From Leptolinea sp. (GTDB lineage: Bacteria > Chloroflexota > Anaerolineae > Anaerolineales > Anaerolineaceae): 9,520 nucleotides of DNA. The stretch spans positions 1-9,520 of the forward strand of contig JALHEL010000039.1 of NCBI GenBank assembly GCA_022837205.1, in the 5' to 3' direction. The notes below the pieces were generated by a model. It was given only the letters and a program-made list of their open reading frames with translations. It was not told where the DNA came from and searched no databases. Shown piece after piece: positions 1 to 5,933 of the stretch (position 1 is the first letter of the stretch; the number at the start of each line of letters is the position of its first letter). A program made the translations under genes and the position numbers.

Positions 1-341
1 CCCCGGCGCGGACCGCGAATGCCTTCCCAGTCATCGATCGCTCCCAAAAGACCGAAAACAATCATGGTAAGCATCGGCAAGACAAAAGACTGCCCGATAA
101 TTTGGACTCCGAATAAGGAAGCGGCATTCAAGAGAACGGTAATCAATAATGTCGGGATAATGAACATGACTCCGCCCATGGTTGGGGTGCCGATCTTTGC
201 AAAATGGGTATCGGGACCATCGATTCGTACCAATTTCCCGATATTGAATCGGTGCAGCAATTGAATCAACGGTTTCCCCCAAATGAAGGTCATCATAAAA
301 CCGAGAATAGACAGGGCAAGTGTTAATGAGGAATCTTTCAT
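1..341 (-). CDS. mraY: MraY, phospho-N-acetylmuramoyl-pentapeptide transferase (N-terminal part; gene runs off the left edge)
   Basis: MraY is the integral membrane enzyme that moves phospho-MurNAc-pentapeptide from UDP to undecaprenyl phosphate, making lipid I on the inner face of the membrane. Only the first 113 residues lie in the window. Visible are a first hydrophobic helix (about 6-22), the family signature GTPTMGGVMF (51-60), two more hydrophobic stretches (about 59-79 and 85-101), and GAIDDW (100-105), whose Asp pair (103-104) matches the conserved DD of this transferase superfamily. The ATG overlaps the murF stop as ATGA, and GGAGAG lies about eight bases upstream, so the start is well supported. 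It is the last visible gene of the dcw operon and acts directly after MurF. Identification rests on motifs plus gene order. The rest of the catalytic domain cannot be judged. Confidence 0.95.
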   Translation of the reverse strand, partial: MKDSSLTLALSILGFMMTFIWGKPLIQLLHRFNIGKLVRIDGPDTHFAKIGTPTMGGVMFIIPTLLITVLLNAASLFGVQIIGQSFVLPMLTMIVFGLLGAIDDWEGIRGPRR

Positions 342-1750
342 ATTATTCTCTCCATTGCTTCAACGATTCGTTCCATTTGCATTCCTCTGGATCCTTTAAT
401 CAGAACCACTTCGCCTTTCTTGAAACCGCGTTGCCGAGTATATTCGATTGTTTCCTGAACGGTAGCAAACCATTTGACTCTTTGGGGATCCATTCCCCCC
501 TTTAAAGCGCTGGAAACCATTTTCTTTGTTTTTTCGCCGACCGCGATCAGTTCATCACAAACCTCGGCTGCCCGCGCTCCGACTAATATATGGCCGTTTT
601 CTTCATATTGTCCCAATTCACGCATCTCCCCCAAAATGGCAATTTTATATCCGTCCATTTCCTGCAGCAGGTTTAATGCAGCCATGACCGATTCGGGAGA
701 TGCGTTGTAAGTATCGTCAATGATCATGGCACCGTCTTCCGAATGCATGACCGCCATTCGAAGCTGCGATTGTCCACGATTTAATCCCATAAAAATATCT
801 TCCCAACTGATTCCCATTATCTTCCCTACCGCAGCTGCCCGGAGAGCGGTATGAACCGAATGTCTGCCGATCAGAGGAATGCGCACAAAGAAACTTTCGT
901 TCTGATAATGAAAGCAGAAACGGATTCCTTCCAATCCATGACTCTCGATTTGATCCGCCCACAGGTCCGCCTTCGGGTCCAGCCCGTAATAAAAAACATG
1001 CGCGGACGTTTTTTCGGCCATCGGTCTGACCCAGGGGTCGTCATAATTGAGGATCGCATAACCGTCTTTTGGTAAAGCCTGAACCAGTTCGCTTTTCCCG
1101 GCAGCAATCACTTCGATGGATCCGGCCCGTTCCGCATGAACGGTTCCGACATTTGTGATCACACCGATTTCGGGTTTTGAAATATCGCAGAGCAGTTTTA
1201 TTTCCCCGGGAACATAGAAACCCATCTCCAAAACCGCGACTTGATGACCTTTTCCGGCGCGCAGAAGTGTCAGCGGCAGACCGATTTCGTTATTGAGATT
1301 GCCGGTATTTTTCAAGGTGTGGTATTTTTGGCTTAAAACTTCCGCAATTAATTCTTTTGTGGTGGATTTTCCGACGGTACCGGTAATTCCGATCACTTTC
1401 AGATTTAACCGATCCCGGTGAAAAGCGGCTGTTTTTTGCAGCGCTGCGACTGTGTTGTCAACGCGCAGGCAAAACGGGAATGGCGGAAAAGATTCCGGAA
1501 GTTTTTCCGTCCGTAAATCAACGGTCGTAAATTTATCCGAAGTATCTTCCTGCACAAGTGCCGCCAATGCCCCTCTTCTGAAAGCTTCCCCGATAAATTG
1601 ATGCCCGTCTGTATTTTCACCGGCGATTGCCACGAACATTGACCCGCTGATCGCCTGGCGACTGTCAACAACCGCTTCGCTGAAAAAACGGTTTTTTTCT
1701 GCCAACTGTTGTCCGGTTAATGCTTCCAAGATTTCATTGAGTGAAAACAC
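338..1750 (-). CDS. murF: MurF, UDP-N-acetylmuramoyl-tripeptide--D-alanyl-D-alanine ligase
   Basis: This cytoplasmic ATP-dependent ligase adds D-Ala-D-Ala to the UDP-MurNAc-tripeptide, the last soluble step of peptidoglycan precursor synthesis. The 470 residues are near the usual MurF length. The N-terminal domain has VVDSR (27-31). The central ATPase domain has the P-loop GITGTVGKSTTKE (121-133), NNEIGLPLTLL (153-163), EMG (175-177) and NVGTVH (200-205). The C-terminal part has DDTYNASPESVMAAL (345-359), GEMRELG (374-380) and KGSRGMQME (452-460), the last two typical of MurF rather than MurE. Deviations are GKST where GKTT is commoner, and GRHSVHTALRAA (296-307) where an Asn-rich G-H-N-x-x-N pattern is usual. 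Both look tolerable. The start is GTG, with AAGGGA about five bases upstream. An 83-bp gap separates it from ftsI, and its stop overlaps mraY. murE is missing from the expected place between ftsI and murF. Confidence 0.95.
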   Translation of the reverse strand: MFSLNEILEALTGQQLAEKNRFFSEAVVDSRQAISGSMFVAIAGENTDGHQFIGEAFRRGALAALVQEDTSDKFTTVDLRTEKLPESFPPFPFCLRVDNTVAALQKTAAFHRDRLNLKVIGITGTVGKSTTKELIAEVLSQKYHTLKNTGNLNNEIGLPLTLLRAGKGHQVAVLEMGFYVPGEIKLLCDISKPEIGVITNVGTVHAERAGSIEVIAAGKSELVQALPKDGYAILNYDDPWVRPMAEKTSAHVFYYGLDPKADLWADQIESHGLEGIRFCFHYQNESFFVRIPLIGRHSVHTALRAAAVGKIMGISWEDIFMGLNRGQSQLRMAVMHSEDGAMIIDDTYNASPESVMAALNLLQEMDGYKIAILGEMRELGQYEENGHILVGARAAEVCDELIAVGEKTKKMVSSALKGGMDPQRVKWFATVQETIEYTRQRGFKKGEVVLIKGSRGMQMERIVEAMERII

Positions 1751-1833
1751 TTTATTCCCTTATCCAATTCCCGGGTTATCCCGTTTGTCTGTTATCGGCC
1801 GAACCCCCAATCCTTTCGGTAACTGCGAAATCA

Positions 1834-3660
1834 TCAATAATACTCATTTTTCGGTACTTCGGTCGGACAGGTTTTTGAATTCAAACATGCCCGTTGGCGA
1901 TCGTAAGGAATATGCAAATACGGCATTATTTCATTCATGACATCACTGAATAAAGGCGCCGAAACTTCGGATCCCCAAATACTGATCAAAGGTTCCTGCA
2001 GCCATACGTAAGCGATGAATTGCGGGTCATCCGTCGGACCCCAGCCGACGAAAGATGCATTAGTGACATTCAGGACGTACCCATAGCCCTCTTTCGCAAT
2101 CTCTCCGGTTCCGGTTTTTCCCGCAATCTTTACTCCATCGAGGAGAGCGTCGGAAGCTTCCACTTCCAGAGATGTCTCAAGCATATCCGTAACCGTATGC
2201 GCCGTTTCGGCAGAAATCGGTCGCCCCACTACTTCAGGTTGAATCACTTCGGTATGATCGTTGTAATAAATCGCTTTGACAATATGCGGTTTCATCATTA
2301 TTCCGTCGTTCGCAATCGCACTCACTGCCTGGATCATCTGAATCGGAGTCGTCATCAAACCCTGACCGAATGAGTTGGTCGGAAGGCTGATCTCCGTCCA
2401 GCCCTCGTCTCCGGGTTGGAGAATCGGATAATAATCTTCCAGTGCGAGTTCGATGCCGGTAGGTTTATCCAGATGAAACTTGCGAAGATAGTCATAAAAA
2501 ACCGGAGCGGTGATCTGTTCGGCAATCCATGATAAACACGTGTTTAATGAATGTTGCATACAGCCGATCATTGTTTGCGGACCCCAAGCGCCCCGATCCC
2601 AGTTATAAATATCAATCCCCATCACATTGAAGGTGCCGGTATCATTGAAAACGGTTTCCGGTTTGATGACACCCGAGTCGATCCCGATGGCTAATGTAAT
2701 AACCTTAAATACCGAGCCCACCTCATACGGCTGCATCACCGCCGGGTTGAATTTATTTTCTCTCGTAAAAGTTGTGGCGGATTCCCAGTAATGATTGAGA
2801 TTGATCCGCGGATAGGTCGCCATTGCCAGGATTTCACCGTTCTTGGGATTGGCGATAATAATCGTTCCGCTCTTTGCTTTTTGTTGCTCCACCGCCAATT
2901 TAACTTGCTCTTCTACTAATTTCTGAACTTTACGATCGATCGTCAATGCGATCGATGCGCCTTTGGGCAGATCCGGAATGCTTTCCGGAACATTGGGATC
3001 CAAAGAGAATTTTTTCTGAATGGTTTCACCGGATAAAATATCGTCGTAATATTGTTCGATGCCGAAAGAAGCGCCGCTGGCGGGATTCAAATACGGGTAA
3101 AAACCGATAATATTGGATGCCAAATCTCCGTCCGGGTAATAGCGATAAATATTCGGATAATACACCACCGCATTCAAATTTTCGAAAACACGTGTTTTAC
3201 TCTCGAAGCTGTTTGTATTCCGCGCATTCAGAGATTTTTTTGCCAATTCGATTTTATCCACTTGTTCTTTGGTAGCAAAATTGGTAAGCGGAACTTCAAC
3301 CGCTTCATTCTCGACATATGGCGTTTCAGCAGCCTGAATAATCTTTTCCCGATCGATACCGAGAATCGGCGCAAGATAGTTTGCGATAAATTCACCGTGC
3401 GTATTAGAAGCTTGTAATTTTAGTGAAATCGTGTAAGAAATGGAATTTCCAGCTAACAAATAACCTTCCCGATCGTAGATATTACCACGTTCGGAGCTTA
3501 CTGACAACGTCGTATATTCATATGCCTTGCCGATCGTTTCCTTTAATTCAACTGCACTGGCATTCGTCTGAAGAAATAATATACGCCCGATTACCAAAAC
3601 CGCAAAAATACTTAAACAAATCGCTAATTTTTTAAATTTGGAGTCGATATTCGAGTTCAT
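1834..3660 (-). CDS. ftsI: FtsI/PBP2-type class B penicillin-binding protein (septal peptidoglycan transpeptidase)
   Basis: This is a membrane-anchored D,D-transpeptidase that cross-links peptidoglycan, most likely at the division septum given its place after ftsL. The 608 residues hold a short cytoplasmic start and one signal-anchor helix (about 11-30), then a PBP dimerisation domain beginning ERGNIYDREGYLLA (57-70), and a transpeptidase domain from about 235. The active-site SxxK is S316-V-F-K319 within YEVGSVFKV. The second motif is SLN (371-373), and the third is KTG (515-517) in AGKTGTGE. FGQGLMTTPIQM (431-442) is also characteristic. No PASTA repeats follow; the protein ends about 90 residues after KTG. 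The ATG overlaps the ftsL stop as ATGA and has AAAGGAGAG about eight bases upstream, inside the ftsL 3' end. SpoVD or an elongasome PBP2 are alternatives, but the dcw context favours FtsI. Confidence 0.94.
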   Translation of the reverse strand: MNSNIDSKFKKLAICLSIFAVLVIGRILFLQTNASAVELKETIGKAYEYTTLSVSSERGNIYDREGYLLAGNSISYTISLKLQASNTHGEFIANYLAPILGIDREKIIQAAETPYVENEAVEVPLTNFATKEQVDKIELAKKSLNARNTNSFESKTRVFENLNAVVYYPNIYRYYPDGDLASNIIGFYPYLNPASGASFGIEQYYDDILSGETIQKKFSLDPNVPESIPDLPKGASIALTIDRKVQKLVEEQVKLAVEQQKAKSGTIIIANPKNGEILAMATYPRINLNHYWESATTFTRENKFNPAVMQPYEVGSVFKVITLAIGIDSGVIKPETVFNDTGTFNVMGIDIYNWDRGAWGPQTMIGCMQHSLNTCLSWIAEQITAPVFYDYLRKFHLDKPTGIELALEDYYPILQPGDEGWTEISLPTNSFGQGLMTTPIQMIQAVSAIANDGIMMKPHIVKAIYYNDHTEVIQPEVVGRPISAETAHTVTDMLETSLEVEASDALLDGVKIAGKTGTGEIAKEGYGYVLNVTNASFVGWGPTDDPQFIAYVWLQEPLISIWGSEVSAPLFSDVMNEIMPYLHIPYDRQRACLNSKTCPTEVPKNEYY

Positions 3661-4121
3661 TTTTCACTCTCCTTTGTCGGCAATTTCCGGAATATATATT
3701 GCTGAAGGCTTTCGGTATATTCGGGCTTCAGCGGAGATACCGGCAACGGAGGAAGCTGAACTCTTCTTTCCGAAAGAATGTCGATATCGGGTATATATCC
3801 GGGAATAGGGAGATAGGTATAAATGTCTTCATCATCGAAATCAATTTTGATATAACCTGCTTGGGTGGCTTTTTTCTCCATTAATGCATAAGAAGTGAGG
3901 ATTCCTTCCCGAGTCACATAATCCGCAATGGTTCGGGTGAGTTCGTTTCTTTGGTCATGTAATATTTGGATTTGCAGTTTCATATCCGTCATTTGTGCCG
4001 AATAATTTAAATAAACCGATGCAATGCAGGCACCCAAAACCAACACCAACAGGATATTGATGATGGATTTCAGCTGTTTTCGCCAAGGTGCCAATCGATA
4101 TGCATGCTGTTCGGTTTTCAT
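3657..4121 (-). CDS. FtsL-like bitopic cell-division protein
   Basis: The sequence itself is weakly recognisable, and the assignment rests mainly on position and architecture. FtsL is a single-pass protein that pairs with FtsB through a coiled coil and activates the FtsW-FtsI septal synthase. Here 154 residues comprise a basic cytoplasmic tail (1-19, with WRKQLK), one transmembrane helix (about 20-38), and a heptad-like hydrophilic segment (about 42-68). A short region follows (71-90, REGILTSYALMEKKATQAGY) that resembles the end of FtsL ectodomains. An unusual tail then runs from about 95 to 154, acidic at first (DFDDED) and then Pro-rich (LPIPGYIPDID, LPPLPVSPLKP). Typical FtsL proteins are shorter, about 90-130 residues. 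It is joined to rsmH and ftsI by ATGA overlaps. Its own Shine-Dalgarno sequence is poor (GGGACAG), so it probably depends on coupling to rsmH. The symbol is left blank because of the low direct similarity. Confidence 0.75.
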   Translation of the reverse strand: MKTEQHAYRLAPWRKQLKSIINILLVLVLGACIASVYLNYSAQMTDMKLQIQILHDQRNELTRTIADYVTREGILTSYALMEKKATQAGYIKIDFDDEDIYTYLPIPGYIPDIDILSERRVQLPPLPVSPLKPEYTESLQQYIFRKLPTKESEK

Positions 4122-5077
4122 TTTTCTGTCCCGATTTTTTCGACCACTCTTAATTTTGCACTTCGCGCTCTCGGGTTTTCACGGATTTCATCATCTTTTG
4201 CAGTAATCGCATGACGATTAATCCGTTTTAAACTCGCCTTATGACCGCAGGTACAAACCACTTGTTCAGGCGGACAGAGACAGTCCGTACTTTCGATGCG
4301 GAAAAAGTTTTTTACGATCCGATCTTCCAAAGAATGAAAAGAAATGACCGCTAACCTGCCGCCCGGTTTCAACAATGCGATCAAAACAGGGAGTGCTTTT
4401 TCGATGGTTTCGAGTTCGTTATTTACGGCGATACGCAGTGCTTGGAAACTTTTTGTCGCCGGATTGTTTTTGGATTTCCGATTGGTATGCACGGCATTCG
4501 CAACGATTTCCGCAAGCATCGTCGTAGTCTCGATCGGTTCTCTTACGCGTGCACTGCAAATTGCCGCGGCGATTCTTCTTGCGGCTCTTTCTTCGCCGTA
4601 TTCCCAAAAAATACGTGAAAGTTCTTCTTCGGATGCGAAATTGACTAAATCGTAAGCAGAGGTCTTCTGATTCGGATCAAACCGCATATCCAGCGGTCCT
4701 TCCTTTTGAAAAGAAAATCCTTTTTCCGCTGCGTCCACTTGCATCGAAGAAATGCCCAAATCAAGCAAGATTCCGTCGAACCCCGTTATGTTATCGAAAC
4801 AGGACGTGATATATCGGTCCGCAAACGCATAGGATCCCCGGATAATTTTGACCCGTTCTCCGAATTTTGCCAATCGTTTTGCCGCCATTTCGATCGCGTT
4901 TGGATCTAAGTCCATTCCGATCAGCTTTCCCGACGGAGCGGATGCGTTTAATATCGCTTCGCTATGCCCTCCCGCCCCGAGTGTTCCGTCCAGATACCAT
5001 TTTCCCGGTTCCGGTCGCAGTGCCTCAACGACTTCGTTGAGTAAAACGGGTTGGTGGCTTAAAGTTTCCTGCGTCAT
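4118..5077 (-). CDS. rsmH: RsmH (MraW), 16S rRNA m4C1402 N4-methyltransferase
   Basis: RsmH methylates N4 of C1402 in 16S rRNA, at the decoding centre, using S-adenosylmethionine. The 319 residues match the usual family length. The SAM-binding motif is DGTLGAGGHSEAIL (30-43), with the acidic DLDPNA (56-61) beyond the next strand. Other hallmarks are LLDLGISSMQVD (104-115), GFSFQKEGPLDMRFD (120-134), EYGEERAARRIA (159-170), NPATKSFQALRIAVNNEL (205-222), GGRLAVISFHSLEDRIVKNFF (239-259) and the C-terminal NPRARSAKLRVVEK (301-314). The usual HPATR reads NPATK here. Four Cys at 266, 268, 275 and 277 form the CxC...CxC cluster common in this family. The ATG overlaps the mraZ stop as ATGA. Upstream there is only a weak Shine-Dalgarno match, so translational coupling to mraZ is likely. 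Confidence 0.97.
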   Translation of the reverse strand: MTQETLSHQPVLLNEVVEALRPEPGKWYLDGTLGAGGHSEAILNASAPSGKLIGMDLDPNAIEMAAKRLAKFGERVKIIRGSYAFADRYITSCFDNITGFDGILLDLGISSMQVDAAEKGFSFQKEGPLDMRFDPNQKTSAYDLVNFASEEELSRIFWEYGEERAARRIAAAICSARVREPIETTTMLAEIVANAVHTNRKSKNNPATKSFQALRIAVNNELETIEKALPVLIALLKPGGRLAVISFHSLEDRIVKNFFRIESTDCLCPPEQVVCTCGHKASLKRINRHAITAKDDEIRENPRARSAKLRVVEKIGTEK

Positions 5078-5517
5078 ATTTTGTTACTCATCAGACGGGC
5101 AAATTCAGTCGTTACCGAATCGTCATGGAAAACTTCTTCTTCGGCTTTCTTCCATTCATCCAAAGTCCAGATCTCGATATATTCGTCCGAGCCGGCAAAA
5201 ATGATTTTGTCGCCATCCTGGAAATTAAATTCATCCCGTAAAAATGGAGGAATTAGAAATCTTCCGTTCGCGTCAAATTCGATTGGTTCTGCTTTATTGA
5301 ACATTCGCCGGCGATATTTTCGGGCGACCGGATCGGCCAAATTAAATGAACTGATTTCATTCGCCAACTTTTCAAAGTAAGGCAAAGGGTAAATGACCAG
5401 ATTTTTATCGATTCCCACGGAAATATAAGCACCCTCTGCCAGCAGATTTCTAAATCGTGCCGGCAGACAGGTTCTGCCTTTTTTATCGACCGTGTGTTCA
5501 TGTATTCCGGTGAACAT
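5074..5517 (-). CDS. mraZ: MraZ, transcriptional regulator of the dcw operon
   Basis: MraZ is an AbrB-fold, ring-forming DNA-binding protein that in studied bacteria regulates its own operon from repeated sites next to the promoter. The 147 residues carry the two tandem half-domains with DxxGR motifs: DKKGRTCLPARFR (11-23) and FDANGRFLIPPFLRD (81-95). The start at 5517 (MFTGIHEHTVDKKGR) matches the usual MraZ N-terminus. The frame stays open to a GTG at 5568, but that codon lies inside an operator repeat, and the extra 17 residues are not part of the family, so I reject it. The best Shine-Dalgarno match, AAAGGA at 5531-5536, is 13 bases from the ATG, which is rather far and may mean modest translation. 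First gene of the operon; the stop overlaps rsmH. Confidence 0.96.
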   Translation of the reverse strand: MFTGIHEHTVDKKGRTCLPARFRNLLAEGAYISVGIDKNLVIYPLPYFEKLANEISSFNLADPVARKYRRRMFNKAEPIEFDANGRFLIPPFLRDEFNFQDGDKIIFAGSDEYIEIWTLDEWKKAEEEVFHDDSVTTEFARLMSNKI

Positions 5518-5545
5518 ATTTTCTATTTTGTCCTTTAAAAACAGA

Positions 5546-5563
5546 AGACTGGAAAACCAGTCT
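5546..5563 (-). promoter_or_regulatory. Perfect hairpin in the mraZ 5' leader
   Basis: AGACTGG and CCAGTCT form a perfect 7-bp inverted repeat around a 4-base loop (TTTT in the mRNA sense). It lies between the predicted transcription start and the mraZ Shine-Dalgarno sequence, and is followed on the mRNA strand by TCTGTTTTT. It could be an mRNA-stabilising hairpin or a weak attenuator. The T-stretch is too short and interrupted to call a terminator. The structure is directly visible; the role is inference. Confidence 0.6.
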
Positions 5564-5564
5564 G

Positions 5565-5594
5565 CCACTTTATGGGAATCTATACCACTTTATG
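5565..5594 (-). promoter_or_regulatory. Probable MraZ operator: two direct repeats of CATAAAGTGG
   Basis: Identical 10-bp units CATAAAGTGG (minus-strand sense) occupy 5585-5594 and 5565-5574, exactly 20 bp apart, or two helical turns. The first overlaps the predicted transcription start and the second lies just downstream. MraZ proteins bind direct repeats in front of their own operons. The AAAGTG core resembles the site described for Mycoplasma MraZ, and GTGG resembles that described for Bacillus. The position between the -10 box and mraZ suggests negative autoregulation by blocking transcription initiation or escape. The repeat is seen directly; assigning it to MraZ is inference from family knowledge. 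Confidence 0.8.
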
Positions 5595-5598
5595 TTCC

Positions 5599-5627
5599 AT
5601 TATAACAACCTGGCTTAAAAATTGCAA
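5599..5627 (-). promoter_or_regulatory. Promoter of the mraZ-led dcw operon
   Basis: On the minus strand, a -35 box TTGCAA (5622-5627) and a perfect -10 box TATAAT (5599-5604) are separated by exactly 17 bp. The predicted transcription start is near 5592, giving a leader of about 75 bases. This is the best sigma70-type promoter upstream of the operon, and the putative MraZ repeats lie directly after the -10 box. Confidence 0.85.
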
Positions 5628-5647
5628 TAGATAAATCCGGATTTTCT

Positions 5648-5668
5648 AACCAATTTTCAAAATTGGTT
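5648..5668. repeat. Perfect 21-bp palindrome upstream of the mraZ promoter
   Basis: AACCAATTTT and its exact complement AAAATTGGTT flank a single central C. A one-base loop is a poor RNA hairpin, so a binding site for a dimeric regulator is more likely than a terminator. Its centre lies about 66 bp upstream of the predicted mraZ transcription start, outside the promoter core, where activators often bind. The plus-strand sequence TTGGTTTA of its right arm recurs at 5674-5681. No cognate regulator is encoded in the window. Confidence 0.6.
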
Positions 5669-5820
5669 TATTTTTGGTTTAATTACCGGTCCGATTTTTG
5701 GGTGTAATGTGTTTTTTTTCTTCTTTCGTTTCAATTGTTCCGATAACCCGCGATAAGGTGTAAGGGTTCAATCGCAAAATAATCGGAAAACCGCCCTTTC
5801 GGTATTTGAAAATCGAAAGT

Positions 5821-5826
5821 TATAAT
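5821..5826 (+). promoter_or_regulatory. Candidate -10 box for the RNB ribonuclease gene
   Basis: TATAAT is a perfect -10 hexamer on the plus strand, about 108 bases before the chosen start codon. No good -35 box is found at 16-18 bp spacing (TTCGGT at 5798-5803 is the 17-bp candidate), and the TTGAAA at 5806-5811 is too close. The call is therefore weak. Confidence 0.35.
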
Positions 5827-5921
5827 AAACGGGGATTTCCTTTCAGATCGGATTTTCCTTCTACAATGCCTCACTGATCGGAAAACTTCTTGGAACATGA
5901 AATATTTTGCGAAATGATTAT

Positions 5922-5930
5922 AAGGAAGGG
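5922..5930 (+). promoter_or_regulatory. Ribosome binding site that sets the ribonuclease start
   Basis: AAGGAAGGG precedes the ATG at 5934 at normal distance (AAGGA ends seven bases before it). The frame also opens with a TTG at 5907, but that would place this purine-rich site inside the coding sequence, so ATG 5934 is preferred. Confidence 0.75.
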
Positions 5931-5933
5931 CTT

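Larger units (their letters stand above)
5628..5933. other. Divergent intergenic region between the dcw operon promoter and the RNB ribonuclease gene
   Basis: This stretch of about 300 bp holds no convincing gene. Its left end contains the palindrome at 5648-5668 and a repeated TTGGTTTA. The middle (5701-5800) is T-rich and has only short inverted repeats, such as AACCC/GGGTT around 5746-5768. The right end has the candidate -10 box at 5821-5826 and the ribosome binding site of the ribonuclease gene. It is likely the shared upstream control region for both directions. Confidence 0.6.

Noticed and set aside
2020..2373. Plus-strand frame of 117 codons opposite ftsI (also 3052-3417 and 6126-6572 opposite real genes)
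   Set aside because: Each lies entirely within a well-supported gene on the other strand and shows no protein family features.
2931..2959. Dense CGATCG/GATC palindromes
   Set aside because: They lie inside ftsI coding sequence and fit the frequent Ile-Asp-Arg codons seen across the window; no spacing pattern suggests an origin or binding array.
5518..5568. N-terminal extension of MraZ from an upstream GTG (17 extra residues, MADWF...)
   Set aside because: The GTG lies within the second operator repeat and the extension spans the leader hairpin; MraZ proteins normally begin at the MFTGIHEH-type sequence.
5648..5680. Palindrome read as a bidirectional intrinsic terminator
   Set aside because: The single-base centre and AT-rich stem make a poor RNA hairpin, and no gene ends nearby on either strand.
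5907..5933. TTG start giving nine extra residues to the ribonuclease
   Set aside because: The strong AAGGAAGGG site would be inside the gene and lies at the right distance from the ATG at 5934.
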